The translations under genes and the position numbers were made by a program. Of a stretch of DNA of 64,000 nt, positions 28,727 through 36,902 are shown in pieces (position 1 is the stretch's first letter; every line of letters begins with the position of its first letter). Origin of the DNA: Rhodocyclaceae bacterium (GTDB lineage Bacteria > Pseudomonadota > Gammaproteobacteria > Burkholderiales > Rhodocyclaceae); contig JAGTRP010000015.1 in the NCBI GenBank assembly GCA_018261935.1, forward strand, positions 62,001 through 126,000, in the 5' to 3' direction. Below the pieces are notes generated by a model. It ran no database searches, was not told the origin of the DNA, and worked only from the letters and a program-made list of their open reading frames with translations.

Positions 28727-29539
28727 ATGCAAGACTGGGGCACCGCTTTCCTGACATCGTTCGCCGGAGCGATGACGATGTTTTTCTCCGCCATTCCGAA
28801 AATCCTCGGCTTCGTGGTCATCCTGATCGCCGGCTGGTTTATCGCTTCGCTCATCGCGAGAGGGGTCGTCGCACTGCTGAATGCCGTGAAATTCAACAGC
28901 TTTGCCGACCGGGCCGGGTTGTCGGACTTTGTCCATAAGGTCGACAAGAATGCCAATGCCTCGGGCATGTTCGGCGTCATTGTGAAATGGTTCGTGCGCT
29001 TGATTGCCCTGGTCGTCGCCTTCGACGCCCTTGGCCTGCCAGCAGTCTCGGGCGTGCTGCAACAGCTGCTGATGTGGCTCCCGAACCTGGTGGTGGCCCT
29101 GGTGGCCCTGATGATCGGCGGCCTCGCCGCCAATGCCCTCGGCGGCCTGGTGCGCGGGGCAGCGGCCGAAGGCGGCCTGGAGCGGCCGGACTTCCTGGCC
29201 AAGGTGGCCAGGATCGCCGTCTGGGCCTTCGCCATCGTGGTGGCCGTCAACCAGATCGGCATTGCGACCCAACTGGTCGATGCGCTGTTCATGGCGACGG
29301 TGGGCGCGATCGCCCTGGCCCTGGCCTTGTCCTTCGGCCTGGGTGGCCGGGAAACGGCCGGCAAGATCGTGCAAAGATGGTATGAGAAGGGCCAGCAGAA
29401 AGCGCCCCAGATGGCCCAGGCCGCTGCGGCGGCCACCAATGACCCGGCCGCCGGCTTCAGTACCGAGGCCTTCTCCGGGGAACGGCGCCACGGCCCCCAG
29501 GATCGGCGCAACATGTCGCACCCGCCGATCGTCGCCTAG
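28727..29539 (+). CDS. Small membrane protein of the conserved TM-helix/MscS-related type
   Basis: 270 residues with about five membrane helices, including paired segments (LVVALVALMIGGLAANALGGLVRG and ATVGAIALALALSFGLGGRETAGKIVQRWY). The latter resembles the pore-lining helix and exit region of small-conductance mechanosensitive channels; the large MscS C-terminal domain is absent. Family members of this size have been proposed as mechanosensitive or cyclic-di-GMP-related membrane proteins (CmpX-like). GGAGG 8 nt before the ATG at 28727 decides the start over an upstream in-frame ATG. Confidence 0.7.
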   Translation: MQDWGTAFLTSFAGAMTMFFSAIPKILGFVVILIAGWFIASLIARGVVALLNAVKFNSFADRAGLSDFVHKVDKNANASGMFGVIVKWFVRLIALVVAFDALGLPAVSGVLQQLLMWLPNLVVALVALMIGGLAANALGGLVRGAAAEGGLERPDFLAKVARIAVWAFAIVVAVNQIGIATQLVDALFMATVGAIALALALSFGLGGRETAGKIVQRWYEKGQQKAPQMAQAAAAATNDPAAGFSTEAFSGERRHGPQDRRNMSHPPIVA

Positions 29540-29603
29540 GGGATGTCCTGAGCGGGTGGGGCCGGACATCGTCAGCCGGCCTTCCCGCATCTCCTTCCCG
29601 CAT

Positions 29604-30356
29604 TCAGGGCCTGACGGCCGCTGTTTCCGGCAAGAGCCGCAGGCCCGTGCGCCTGACAAACTCGTCGTAACCGATGGGGGGAAGCACCGGCTGGCCGCTG
29701 CTGTTCCTGCTCCAATGCACCCATGCCCTGCCGGTGGCCGGGTCATAGACCAGCTTCCAGAGGTATTCCGGCACCCAGACTCCGCTGCCGATCAGGGTCG
29801 GCGGGCCGCTGAACCAGGGACCGGTAAAGACATATACGTCCCCCTTGGCACGCATCGCGTAACGGCGGGTATCCCGCTCTATCCGGTTCCAGGTCTTGCG
29901 GTTGTGGCTCTGAACCTGGGGAACGACGTTCGCCAGGCTGAAGCTCTGGGCCATGGCGTCAGGATTGGGCATGTCGCCGGCCGGAGCCATGTGGCCGCGG
30001 TCGTAGCCGGAATCCTTGTAGTCCTCCAGACGCGCCCTCTCCCGGCGGGGCAGCCGCGCCTCTTCGTAGAACCGGTTGGTGCGCTGCTCGTCGCGGGCAG
30101 CCAGGAGCCGCTCCCGGTTCAGCTTCTCGACGGCGTATACCGGGGTCTTGGTCTTGCCCGAATGGAGGACCGCGAAACTATCGAAGCAGATGTCCCGCAC
30201 CTGCAGGCCGGGCAGCTGGAGGGCGGGAGGCTGGCCCTGGGGAAAATAATCGGCGCAGGCTTCGAAGGCGGCTTGGGCACCCGCCAAGGGGACCAAGGCG
30301 AAAAGGGAAATACAGAATAGGCGAGCCAGGAATCCGCTCGCCCTGCCGGGGTTCAT
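29604..30356 (-). CDS. Secreted DNA/RNA non-specific endonuclease (NucA type)
   Basis: 250 residues. N-terminal signal peptide (~1-29, ending GAQA). The His-Me finger active site is visible: DRGHMAP with catalytic H122, and the metal-binding Asn region NVVPQVQSHNRKTWNRIE. It degrades DNA and RNA with Mg2+ in the periplasm or outside. Cys residues 34 and 57 could pair. Single gene, convergent with the channel gene, at the edge of a mobile-looking region. Confidence 0.88.
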   Translation of the reverse strand: MNPGRASGFLARLFCISLFALVPLAGAQAAFEACADYFPQGQPPALQLPGLQVRDICFDSFAVLHSGKTKTPVYAVEKLNRERLLAARDEQRTNRFYEEARLPRRERARLEDYKDSGYDRGHMAPAGDMPNPDAMAQSFSLANVVPQVQSHNRKTWNRIERDTRRYAMRAKGDVYVFTGPWFSGPPTLIGSGVWVPEYLWKLVYDPATGRAWVHWSRNSSGQPVLPPIGYDEFVRRTGLRLLPETAAVRP

Positions 30357-30574
30357 GCTTGCTGCACCTGCCAGGGGGACTGCTTTTGCCGCCGGCCTTG
30401 GAGCAGGCCGGTTCGTGATTAGGCCTGTCGCCCCTGGGCTTGGTTTCCAGGCCCGGCCAGGGCTATCCGGTGCGGGCTACAACCCCTGCGTTATCCGGAC
30501 CCGGGAACCGGGTCGATGCCGGGCATCTCTTCGCCCCGCTATCCGGCCCTCAATCCACCGTGCAGACCATGTGC

Positions 30575-30645
30575 AGCATGAACGGCAGCGAAAAGCCGTT
30601 CATGCTCAGTAGGTTACTTCCAGTTCCGGCGGTCACAAAGTAACC
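30575..30645. repeat. Two consecutive perfect hairpins
   Basis: First: 12-bp inverted repeat AGCATGAACGGC / GCCGTTCATGCT around an 8-nt loop (30575-30606). Second: GGTTACTT / AAGTAACC (30612-30619 and 30638-30645), followed by an A-rich run. No T-tract on the plus strand. The structure resembles short dispersed intergenic repeats, but no second copy is seen in this window. Confidence 0.55.
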
Positions 30646-30811
30646 AAAAACACACCATCACGAGCTCAAGGAATCAAAGGCTTAGCCCACGATTTGGTAA
30701 ACGCTATCGGTTCGCTGAGGACTTCGATTGCGTTTCGTCTATTTCGAGTGTTTCGTTTATTGCGATTAAGCAATCAGTAAACTATAGTTACGTTTGTGCA
30801 GCGCGCAGCTC

Positions 30812-30978
30812 AGCGAACCCAGCGAACCCAGCGAACCCAGCGAACCCAGCGAACCCAGCGAACCCAGCGAACCCAGCGAACCCAGCGAACCCAGCGAACC
30901 CAGCGAACCGAACCCAGCGAATACAGCGAATACAGCGAATACAGCGAATACAGCGAATACAGCGAATACAGCGAATAC
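30812..30978. repeat. 9-bp tandem repeat array (two unit variants)
   Basis: Ten perfect copies of AGCGAACCC (30812-30901), a 14-bp transition (AGCGAACCG then AACCC), then seven perfect copies of AGCGAATAC (30916-30978). The array ends 14 bp before the ATG of the antitoxin-like gene. Its open frames only encode trivial tripeptide repeats, so it is treated as non-coding. Perfect units imply recent slippage and probable copy-number variation. Confidence 0.95.
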
Positions 30979-30992
30979 AGCGAGAGAAAACT

Positions 30993-31457
30993 ATGAACGC
31001 AGCAACGCAACAAGGGCTACCGCATTTGCCGACAGAGCAGGAAGTTGCTCTGGCAAAGGAGGGTAGCCGCGAGTTGTCGATGGTTATGACCACTCGAGAG
31101 GAAGTCCAGGAAATCACCGTCCGTAGTGGCGACAACGAGCAAGTTGTCCGGCTACCCGCATCTGCAGTCCAGATGCTGATGGAGGTCCTGGTCAATATCT
31201 CTCAGGGCAATGCCGTGCAGATTGTCCCGGTACATGCTGAGTTAACCACTCAGCAGGCCGCCGATTTTCTGATGGTTTCCCGCCCCCATTTGGTCAAGCT
31301 ACTTGATGAAGGCAAGATTGAGCATCGGAAAGTAGGTAGCCATCGGCGTATCCGATACGACGATCTCCTCAAGTTCAAAGAACAAGAGGGGCGGGCACGC
31401 AAGGCCGTTTTGGACGAACTAGCCGCGGAAGCCCAGGAACTGAACATGGGATATTGA
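30993..31457 (+). CDS. Excisionase/MerR-like helix-turn-helix protein, probable antitoxin of a PIN toxin
   Basis: 154 residues. The C-terminal half holds an excisionase-type helix-turn-helix: LTTQQAADFLMVSRPHLVKLLDEGKIEHRKVGSHRRIRYDDLLKF (~84-128). The N-terminal half is acidic and unrecognised. Its stop TGA overlaps the PIN-domain gene as TGATG. This pairing, DNA-binding protein first and PIN nuclease second, is the usual toxin-antitoxin arrangement, so autoregulation is likely. The only purine-rich ribosome-site candidate is the degenerate last repeat unit (AGCGAGAG). Confidence 0.8.
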   Translation: MNAATQQGLPHLPTEQEVALAKEGSRELSMVMTTREEVQEITVRSGDNEQVVRLPASAVQMLMEVLVNISQGNAVQIVPVHAELTTQQAADFLMVSRPHLVKLLDEGKIEHRKVGSHRRIRYDDLLKFKEQEGRARKAVLDELAAEAQELNMGY

Positions 31458-32029
31458 TGAGCCAATTTACGGTTGTCTATGACGCAAATATTTTCTACCC
31501 CGCACCGCTGAGGGACCTATTGCTGCGTCTTGCAGCAACAGGATTGTTCCGGGCGCGTTGGACCGCCCAGATTCGCGAGGAGTGGACGCGGAATCTGATG
31601 GCAAAGCGCCCGGATCTCTCCCCTGAAAAGATTCAAAGAACCGCCCAGATGATGGACAGTCACTACCATGACTGTCTGGTCGAAGAGTTTGAAAACCTGA
31701 TTCCCTGTATTGAGGGCCTGCCTGACCCGGATGACAGGCACGTTTTAGCAGCCGCCATGAAGTGCCGTGCGGAACTGATCGTGACATTCAATCTCAAGGA
31801 CTTTCCGGCTGCCGTGCTAGATCAATACGGGGTTGAAGCCATCCACCCGGACGACTTCATAGTGGATGTCCTCGACCTGGACGCAGGGGCTTGCATTCAG
31901 GCAGTTAGGGAAATGCGGGCAGCGTTGAAGAATCCGCTCAAAACTCAGGACGAGTTTCTTGAAACCCTGCTCAAGCAACAGCTGCCACAGACAGTCAATT
32001 GGCTCGAACGCTATAAGATTGCGTTCTGA
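31457..32029 (+). CDS. PIN-domain ribonuclease, probable toxin
   Basis: 190 residues. PIN-fold acidic residues are recognisable: D9 in VVYDANIFYP, E in IREEWTRN, and the Asp cluster in LPDPDDRHVLAAA followed by IVTFNLKDFP. PIN toxins cleave RNA with Mg2+. An extra C-terminal region (~130-190) after the PIN core is typical of the larger members of this family. Start ATG at 31457 shares a base with the antitoxin stop, so it is coupled. A strong terminator follows. Confidence 0.82.
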   Translation: MSQFTVVYDANIFYPAPLRDLLLRLAATGLFRARWTAQIREEWTRNLMAKRPDLSPEKIQRTAQMMDSHYHDCLVEEFENLIPCIEGLPDPDDRHVLAAAMKCRAELIVTFNLKDFPAAVLDQYGVEAIHPDDFIVDVLDLDAGACIQAVREMRAALKNPLKTQDEFLETLLKQQLPQTVNWLERYKIAF

Positions 32030-32035
32030 GAAATG

Positions 32036-32062
32036 CCCGCCTAAGTGGCGGGTTTTTCTTTT
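32036..32062 (+). terminator. Rho-independent terminator of the toxin-antitoxin operon
   Basis: CCCGCC-taagt-GGCGGG followed by TTTTTCTTTT, starting 7 bp after the PIN gene stop. Confidence 0.9.
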
Positions 32063-32081
32063 GGCCGGGCCACAATTCGCC

Positions 32082-32256
32082 GTGACTCTCTGGACCTAAC
32101 CTGGCGCCGGCGAGCCACACCCGGGCAGTCACGCTTTTCATCACCCCGGGGCTTTGGCTTGGATGTGGCTCCTCGACCGTGACTGCTCCAGAATCTGTCA
32201 CACTAGGTGCGTCACGGGTGTGACCGACCAGGTGGAAGTCCCCGCAGCTCAGTCAC
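32082..32256. repeat. Cluster of seven GTCAC/GTGAC motifs
   Basis: Pentamers at 32082, 32128, 32179, 32197, 32211, 32220 and 32252, in both orientations; four are extended to AGTCAC. GTCACAC (32197) and GTGTGAC (32218) form a 7-14-7 dyad. By chance about 0.3 would be expected in 175 bp. The cluster abuts the integrase remnant. Function unknown. Confidence 0.6.
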
Positions 32257-32280
32257 ACGGCAACTGGGCCGGCGCTGCTG

Positions 32281-32689
32281 CTGGTGGCCACCCAACACAA
32301 GACGGGCGCCCATGTCTGCATTCCCCTGGAGCTGCGGCAGCAGACCGTTGGCTGGTCTGTGGGTGAAGTCATCGCCCGCTGCCGGGACAACGTGATCAGC
32401 AAGCATCTGCTGCACCACACCACTCATACCGGCCGGGCCAAGCCAGGAAACCCCATCCGCCTGCAGAGCATTACCGGCGCCTTCGCCGAAGCCCGGAATC
32501 TGGCGGGAATCACCTGGCCGGAAGACAAGACGCCACCGACCTTCCATGAAATCCGCTCCCTGGCCGCCCGGCTCTATGCCGACCAGGGCATAGACGCCCA
32601 GGCCCTCCTCGGCCACAAGTCCGCGGACATGACCGGCCATCTACTGAGACGTGCGCGGGGCCGAATGGATTGAGGAAAAGACGGCCTGA
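32281..32689 (+). pseudogene. Tyrosine recombinase (phage/ICE integrase) remnant
   Basis: Only the C-terminal catalytic part remains. It begins near VATQHKTGAHVCIPLEL, lacking the DNA-binding domain and box-I Arg. It retains the HxxR motif (PPTFHEIRSL) and LLGHKSADMT. After that the frame is broken: the expected continuation (catalytic Tyr, then DVRGAEWIEEKTA) is found in the +1 frame at 32642-32689, with a stop directly after the Tyr codon. So at least one frameshift and one nonsense change have occurred, plus 5' truncation. It marks past integration next to the hoxC end of the hydrogenase cluster. Confidence 0.8.
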
Positions 32690-32700
32690 GCCCTCGCAGG

Positions 32701-32886
32701 CTACTTTGACGGGGGAGCGTTTCCCCTGCCGCCTCCTGAAGGTCTGCCGGTTGTACTCGGCCAACCCCCGGGTGGTCCGTAACCTTTCCCACCTCCGCTG
32801 CTCTTACCACTCGTACCGCCCCCGCCACTCTTGGCGCCGCCACCGTGGCCGCTGCCACTGCCTTTGCCACCACTACCCTTAGCCAT
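32701..32886 (-). CDS. Small Gly/Ser/Lys-rich protein, 61 aa
   Basis: Starts MAKGSGGKGSGSGHGGG and ends WPSTTGRPSGGGRGNAPPSK: low complexity, basic, with a more distinctive WPSTTG-x-PSGGGRGN tail. GAGGAGCG lies 4-5 nt before the ATG at 32886. No domain known to me. The biased composition leaves doubt, but start signal and basic character favour a real small gene. It lies between the integrase remnant and hoxC. Confidence 0.5.
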   Translation of the reverse strand: MAKGSGGKGSGSGHGGGAKSGGGGTSGKSSGGGKGYGPPGGWPSTTGRPSGGGRGNAPPSK

Positions 32887-33010
32887 GGAACGCTCCTCTT
32901 CGAAGACGAGAACAGCAGTTCTTTGACAGGATTTGGTGCTTAGTTTTGCCTGAATATTGCAGAAATTTTGTAGACCGCCCCGGAAAGCCCGTAAATACGG
33001 TGCTTCCGGG

Positions 33011-34432
33011 CTAATGGACAGTACAGACCATGCACGGATCAAACGACCGCACCACATGCTGCACCGTCGGCAGCGCCCCTTCGCCGGCGGGGAGGCCCAC
33101 CAGGGCGAGTTCCAGGGGGCCCGGCTGGCCGTCGCCGTCGCGGGGAGAGAAATTCCAGGTGGTGGGCGCCACGATCTGGTAGCACTCGATGCGCCCGCGC
33201 TTGACCGAAAGCCAGTGGCCGAGGCCGCCCCGGGCCGCTTCCACCAGGCCGACGCCCTGGGCTTCCTCCGGCAGCGTTCCCTGGGCGCAAAAAGACTCGC
33301 CGGGCACCAGGGCGTTGATCCAGGCCTCCATCATCGGCAGCACCCGGGCGATTTCCAATAGCCTTGCCACCACCCGCGCCGTGACGCTGGCGCCGTGGCG
33401 GGCCACGTAGTCCCGGGCCAGGGGATGGCCATCCACCACCTGCCGGGCCAGGGCGCCCACTTCGGCCACCTGGCCACCATAGCGGGGGGCCTTGCACCAG
33501 GTGTAGGCATCGGGTTTATCCACGTCCACCACGGTGCGGCCGGCGGCCGGCGGCAGGAGCCCGCTGTCCGCCAGCCAGGCATGGCGGCTGTCCTCGGCGA
33601 CCTGGCCGGGATCGAACCTGGCGACGGCCTGGCCGGGCTGCCAGAAGCCCGGGGCGAAACTGTCGTAGGCGCCGTAGGACAGGAAACGCTCGGACGCCTT
33701 ACCGATGCGCTCCAACCCAAGGTCGTGGGCAGCCGCGAGAAAGGCCGGGAAATCCCCGGCGCGTCCCTGGGCCCAGGCCAGGAGATCCACTTCCGACTCC
33801 AGGCCAGCCACCGCGGTCAGATCATCGCCGAACAGGCGGCTTTCGAGGAAGGTGCGGAATTGCCGCAGGATGGCCAGCATGCGGATGCGCTCGGCGGCGC
33901 TGATCGCCCGGCTGCTGCCCCCCGGCTGCAGGGCCAGGGTGTGGGGCCACTTGCCGGCCAGGAAGCCCATCAGCCGCAGGAAGGCGGTGCGGGCCGGCAG
34001 CGCCTCATTGCCGGCCTGGCCCCGGCCGGCGGCGAAGCGTTCGGCCACCGCGCCGAACCAGGGCCGCCCGGCGTAGGCACTGCGGGCAAAATCCGGCATG
34101 AAGAAGAGATAGAAATGGGTCAGGTGGTCGGCCAGGTTCTCGGTGGCCTGGATGAGGTGCTGGGCCAGGCGGCCGTTGGGGGTCGGGGCGAGGCTGGCGG
34201 CATCGGCCAGGGCCGCCGCCGCGGCGGCCGACTGGGACACCGAACAGATGCCACAGATGCGCGGCACCACCACCAGGGCGTCCTGGGGCGCGCGGCCGAC
34301 GAGGATCTGCTCGAAGCCCCGGAAGAGGGGCGAATTGACCCGGGCCGCCACCACCAGGCCGTCCTCCAGGTCCAGGCTGACTTCCAGGTCCCCTTCCACC
34401 CGGTTAAAGGGCCCGACGACGATGCGCCTCAT
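33011..34432 (-). CDS. hoxC: H2-sensing [NiFe] hydrogenase large subunit (HoxC/HupV)
   Basis: 473 residues. Nickel ligands: L1 motif RICGICSVSQ (C60, C63) and L2 motif DPCMVCTVH (C467, C470). Two features mark the regulatory subtype: the usual His after the L1 motif is Gln (Q67), and the protein ends exactly at the L2 His with no C-terminal extension, so no maturation protease is needed. Such proteins bind H2 at a NiFe(CN)2CO site in the cytoplasm and signal through a PAS kinase. The start overlaps hoxB as ATGA. Last gene of hoxX-hoxA-hoxB-hoxC; the usual downstream hoxJ is missing here. Confidence 0.93.
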   Translation of the reverse strand: MRRIVVGPFNRVEGDLEVSLDLEDGLVVAARVNSPLFRGFEQILVGRAPQDALVVVPRICGICSVSQSAAAAAALADAASLAPTPNGRLAQHLIQATENLADHLTHFYLFFMPDFARSAYAGRPWFGAVAERFAAGRGQAGNEALPARTAFLRLMGFLAGKWPHTLALQPGGSSRAISAAERIRMLAILRQFRTFLESRLFGDDLTAVAGLESEVDLLAWAQGRAGDFPAFLAAAHDLGLERIGKASERFLSYGAYDSFAPGFWQPGQAVARFDPGQVAEDSRHAWLADSGLLPPAAGRTVVDVDKPDAYTWCKAPRYGGQVAEVGALARQVVDGHPLARDYVARHGASVTARVVARLLEIARVLPMMEAWINALVPGESFCAQGTLPEEAQGVGLVEAARGGLGHWLSVKRGRIECYQIVAPTTWNFSPRDGDGQPGPLELALVGLPAGEGALPTVQHVVRSFDPCMVCTVH

Positions 34433-35430
34433 TTCAGCCCGGTCTTCCTGATGGCTGGGCGCACCACCGGATGGTCGGCGACGGCGTTCTCCCGCACCCG
34501 CTTGGGGGTGGCCGATTTGGACAGGGCCGCCAGGGCCACGAACCAGGCCTTGGGCATGTCGGTGGGCAGTCCGATGGGAATGCCCGCCACCTTGGGGGTT
34601 TCCAGGAAAGGATGGCCGGGCTGCTCGAAGCCGGGCTCGGTGCAGGAAATGCAGGGGAAGCCGCCGCGGGCGCAGGAGCCGTTGCCGTTCCAGGTACGGA
34701 CGTTGCAGTCGGCGTGGGCCTGGGTGCCCTTGCAGCCCAGGTTTTCCATCAGGCAGCCCAGATCCGAGGGCTTGTGGGCGCTGGCCTTGAATTCGTAATA
34801 CTCGTTGCGGGGGCAGCCGTGGTGCACCAGCTGGTCGGCGTAGATCAGGGGCCGCTGCAGGGCGTCCAGGTCATCCGGGACGAAGCCTTCCAGGGCCAGT
34901 TTTTCCAGGCTGTCCAGCACCCAGCCGGGATGCACCGGGCAGCCGGCCACATTGACCACCGGCAGGCCGGCACCCGAGCGGAAGCCGGCGCCCAGAAGGC
35001 CGCCGGGCTCATCGTTCTCGTACTGCAGGCCGCAGGCTTCCAGGGGATTGTCCCGGCTGGCCGCCGAAAAGCCCCCGAAGGCCGAGCAACTGCCGATGGC
35101 CAGGACCCACCGGGCCCAGGCCGCCAGGCGCCGGACCCAGTCGGTGAGCGGGCGGCCGTCGCCGGCCAGGAGATGGAAGCGCCCACTCCCCCGGGGCCCC
35201 CGCAGCATGGCGCCTTCGATGCACAGTACGTCGAAGTCCCGGCGCCCCTCGGCGGCGTCTTCCAGGAGCGTGAGGGCGTCATCGCCGCTCTCGCCGGACA
35301 GGGCGGGGTGCCAGAGGAATTCGATACCGGCGTCGCTCAATTCCTCGAACAGGGGCCGGGGCTCGGCGCACAGGAGGGACTGGGTGCAGCCGCCGCAGCC
35401 GCCGCTCTGCAGCCACAGGACTTTCAGCAT
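34429..35430 (-). CDS. hoxB: H2-sensing [NiFe] hydrogenase small subunit (HoxB/HupU)
   Basis: 333 residues, starting MLKVLWLQSGGCGGCTQSLL without a Tat signal, so the heterodimer stays in the cytoplasm. Further Cys motifs for the iron-sulfur clusters are present (GCPVHPGW; HHGCPRNEYYEF; GCKGT..C; FPCISCTEPGF). Its partner is HoxC. Both ends overlap neighbours by 1-4 bp, so hoxA, hoxB and hoxC are tightly coupled. Together with HoxC and a HoxJ-type kinase it should report H2 to HoxA. Confidence 0.93.
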   Translation of the reverse strand: MLKVLWLQSGGCGGCTQSLLCAEPRPLFEELSDAGIEFLWHPALSGESGDDALTLLEDAAEGRRDFDVLCIEGAMLRGPRGSGRFHLLAGDGRPLTDWVRRLAAWARWVLAIGSCSAFGGFSAASRDNPLEACGLQYENDEPGGLLGAGFRSGAGLPVVNVAGCPVHPGWVLDSLEKLALEGFVPDDLDALQRPLIYADQLVHHGCPRNEYYEFKASAHKPSDLGCLMENLGCKGTQAHADCNVRTWNGNGSCARGGFPCISCTEPGFEQPGHPFLETPKVAGIPIGLPTDMPKAWFVALAALSKSATPKRVRENAVADHPVVRPAIRKTGLK

Positions 35431-36902
35431 CAGGCCGGCTCCAGGCCGTAGCGCACCAGCTTGCTTCTCAGGCCTACCCGGGAGAGGCCCAGCTCCCGGG
35501 CCGCCTTGGACTTGTTCCAGCGCTGGCGGATCATGGCTTCCTTCAGGACCTGCATTTCGAGTTGGTCCATGCGCTCCTTCAGCCCCCCCTGGAGGCTCGC
35601 CAGCCAGGCCATCTCCTCGGCCTGGACCTCGCCCACGGGGGTGCGCAGGACCCGGGGCGACATGAGGTCGGCCCCCAGCTTCCTGCCGTCGGACAGGGCC
35701 ACCATCCGCAGGATCTCGTTCTGCAGCTCCCGCACATTGCCCGGCCAGCGATAGGCGGCGATGCAGGCCAGGGCCTCGTTGGTAAAACCTTCCACTGTCT
35801 TGGCGAGGCTGCGGGAACTGGATTCCAGGAGTTTCTGGGCCAGCAGGGGCAGGTCCATGGGCCGTTCCCGCAGGGGCGGCACGTGGAGCGGGATGGTCGC
35901 CAGCCGGTAATAGAGATCCTCCCGGAAGCGTCCGGCCCGGACTTCCTCCTCCAGGTCCCGGTTGGTGGCGGCGATGACCCGCACGTCCACATGCACCGGC
36001 CGGGTGCTGCCCAGGGGACGGAATTCCCCTTCCTGCAGGACCCGCAGGAGCTTCACCTGGAAGGCCGGGCTGGTCTCGCCGATCTCGTCCAGGAACAGGG
36101 TGCCGCCGTCGGCCTGCTGGAAGAGGCCCACCCGGTCCTCGACGGCGCCGGTAAAGGCGCCCCGCTTGTGGCCGAAGAGCTCGGCTTCCAGGAGGGTATC
36201 GGGGAGGGCGCCGCAGTTCTCGGTGACGAAGGGCTTGGCGGACCGGCGGCTCTCGTAGTGAATGGCCCGGGCCACCATTTCCTTGCCGGTGCCCGATTCG
36301 CCGGTGATGGTGACCGAGAGATCGAAGGGGGCGACGCGCGCCACCAGGTCGCAGACATCGTTCAGGGGGCTGCCCGGGGCCCGCACCAGGCCGCCGAGGC
36401 CGAAGGCCTGCTTCACCTGGTCGTACTTGGACTCCACCCGGCGCTTGAGCACTGGCTCGGCGGTGCGCAGTTCCAGGGAAAGGCGCTGGTTGTCCTGCTG
36501 CAGGCGCCAGACCTCCGCCGCCCGCTGCAGGGTCAGTAGCATCTGCTCGGGCTGCCAGGGCTTCAGGAGGTATTGCCAGATGCCGGCTTCGTTGACCCCG
36601 GTGATGATGTCCTCGGCGTCGGTATAGCCGGAGAGGATGATGCGCACCGCGTCCGGCCAGCGGGAGCGGGCTTCCTTCAGGAATTCGACGCCGCTCATGC
36701 CGGGCATGCGCTGGTCGCAGAGAATGATCTGCACCCCCCGGACCGAGGCCTCCCGGCCCATGATCTCCATGCCCTCCTCGGCGGAAGAGGCGCACAGGAC
36801 CTCGAAGTCCTCCTCCAGGGTGCGGCGCAGCGCCTCCTGGGAACGGACCTCGTCGTCAATGACGAGGACGGTGGGCAGCTTGACGTGTCCGGGGCCATTC
36901 AT
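35430..36902 (-). CDS. hoxA: NtrC-family response regulator HoxA/HupR
   Basis: 490 residues. Receiver domain (~10-125) with phospho-acceptor D63 (LCDQRMPG), AAA+ sigma-54 activator domain with Walker A GESGTGKE (200-207) and the sigma-54-contacting GAFTGA (247-252), and a Fis-type helix-turn-helix (WNKSKAARELGLSRVGLRSKL). It activates hydrogenase operons with sigma-54. In this family the unphosphorylated form is active and the kinase inactivates it when H2 is absent. Start: the ATG overlapping the hoxX stop. I found no convincing -24/-12 promoter in this window. Confidence 0.93.
   Translation of the reverse strand: MNGPGHVKLPTVLVIDDEVRSQEALRRTLEEDFEVLCASSAEEGMEIMGREASVRGVQIILCDQRMPGMSGVEFLKEARSRWPDAVRIILSGYTDAEDIITGVNEAGIWQYLLKPWQPEQMLLTLQRAAEVWRLQQDNQRLSLELRTAEPVLKRRVESKYDQVKQAFGLGGLVRAPGSPLNDVCDLVARVAPFDLSVTITGESGTGKEMVARAIHYESRRSAKPFVTENCGALPDTLLEAELFGHKRGAFTGAVEDRVGLFQQADGGTLFLDEIGETSPAFQVKLLRVLQEGEFRPLGSTRPVHVDVRVIAATNRDLEEEVRAGRFREDLYYRLATIPLHVPPLRERPMDLPLLAQKLLESSSRSLAKTVEGFTNEALACIAAYRWPGNVRELQNEILRMVALSDGRKLGADLMSPRVLRTPVGEVQAEEMAWLASLQGGLKERMDQLEMQVLKEAMIRQRWNKSKAARELGLSRVGLRSKLVRYGLEPA

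Larger units (their letters stand above)
30357..30992. other. 636-bp intergenic region with hairpins and tandem repeats
   Basis: No convincing gene. From about 30650 the GC content falls well below the surroundings. It contains two hairpins (30575-30645) and the 9-bp tandem array (30812-30978), listed separately. The low-GC part continues into the toxin-antitoxin pair, suggesting acquired DNA. Confidence 0.6.

Noticed and set aside
30812-30978. CRISPR array
   Set aside because: Units are directly abutting 9-mers with no spacers and no cas genes nearby.
30794-31066. Open frames encoding (EPS)n, (QRT)n or (GFA)n repeats through the 9-bp array
   Set aside because: Every frame of a 9-bp repeat stays open; no start signal or non-repeat domain supports translation.
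32161-32280. Extension of the integrase remnant upstream
   Set aside because: The in-frame translation after the stop at 32221 has no integrase similarity, so the remnant is taken to begin near 32281.
34429-36795. Single long fused reading frame spanning hoxB and the opposite frame of hoxA
   Set aside because: The real genes are hoxB starting at 35430 and hoxA in a different frame; the upstream part is out-of-frame hoxA.
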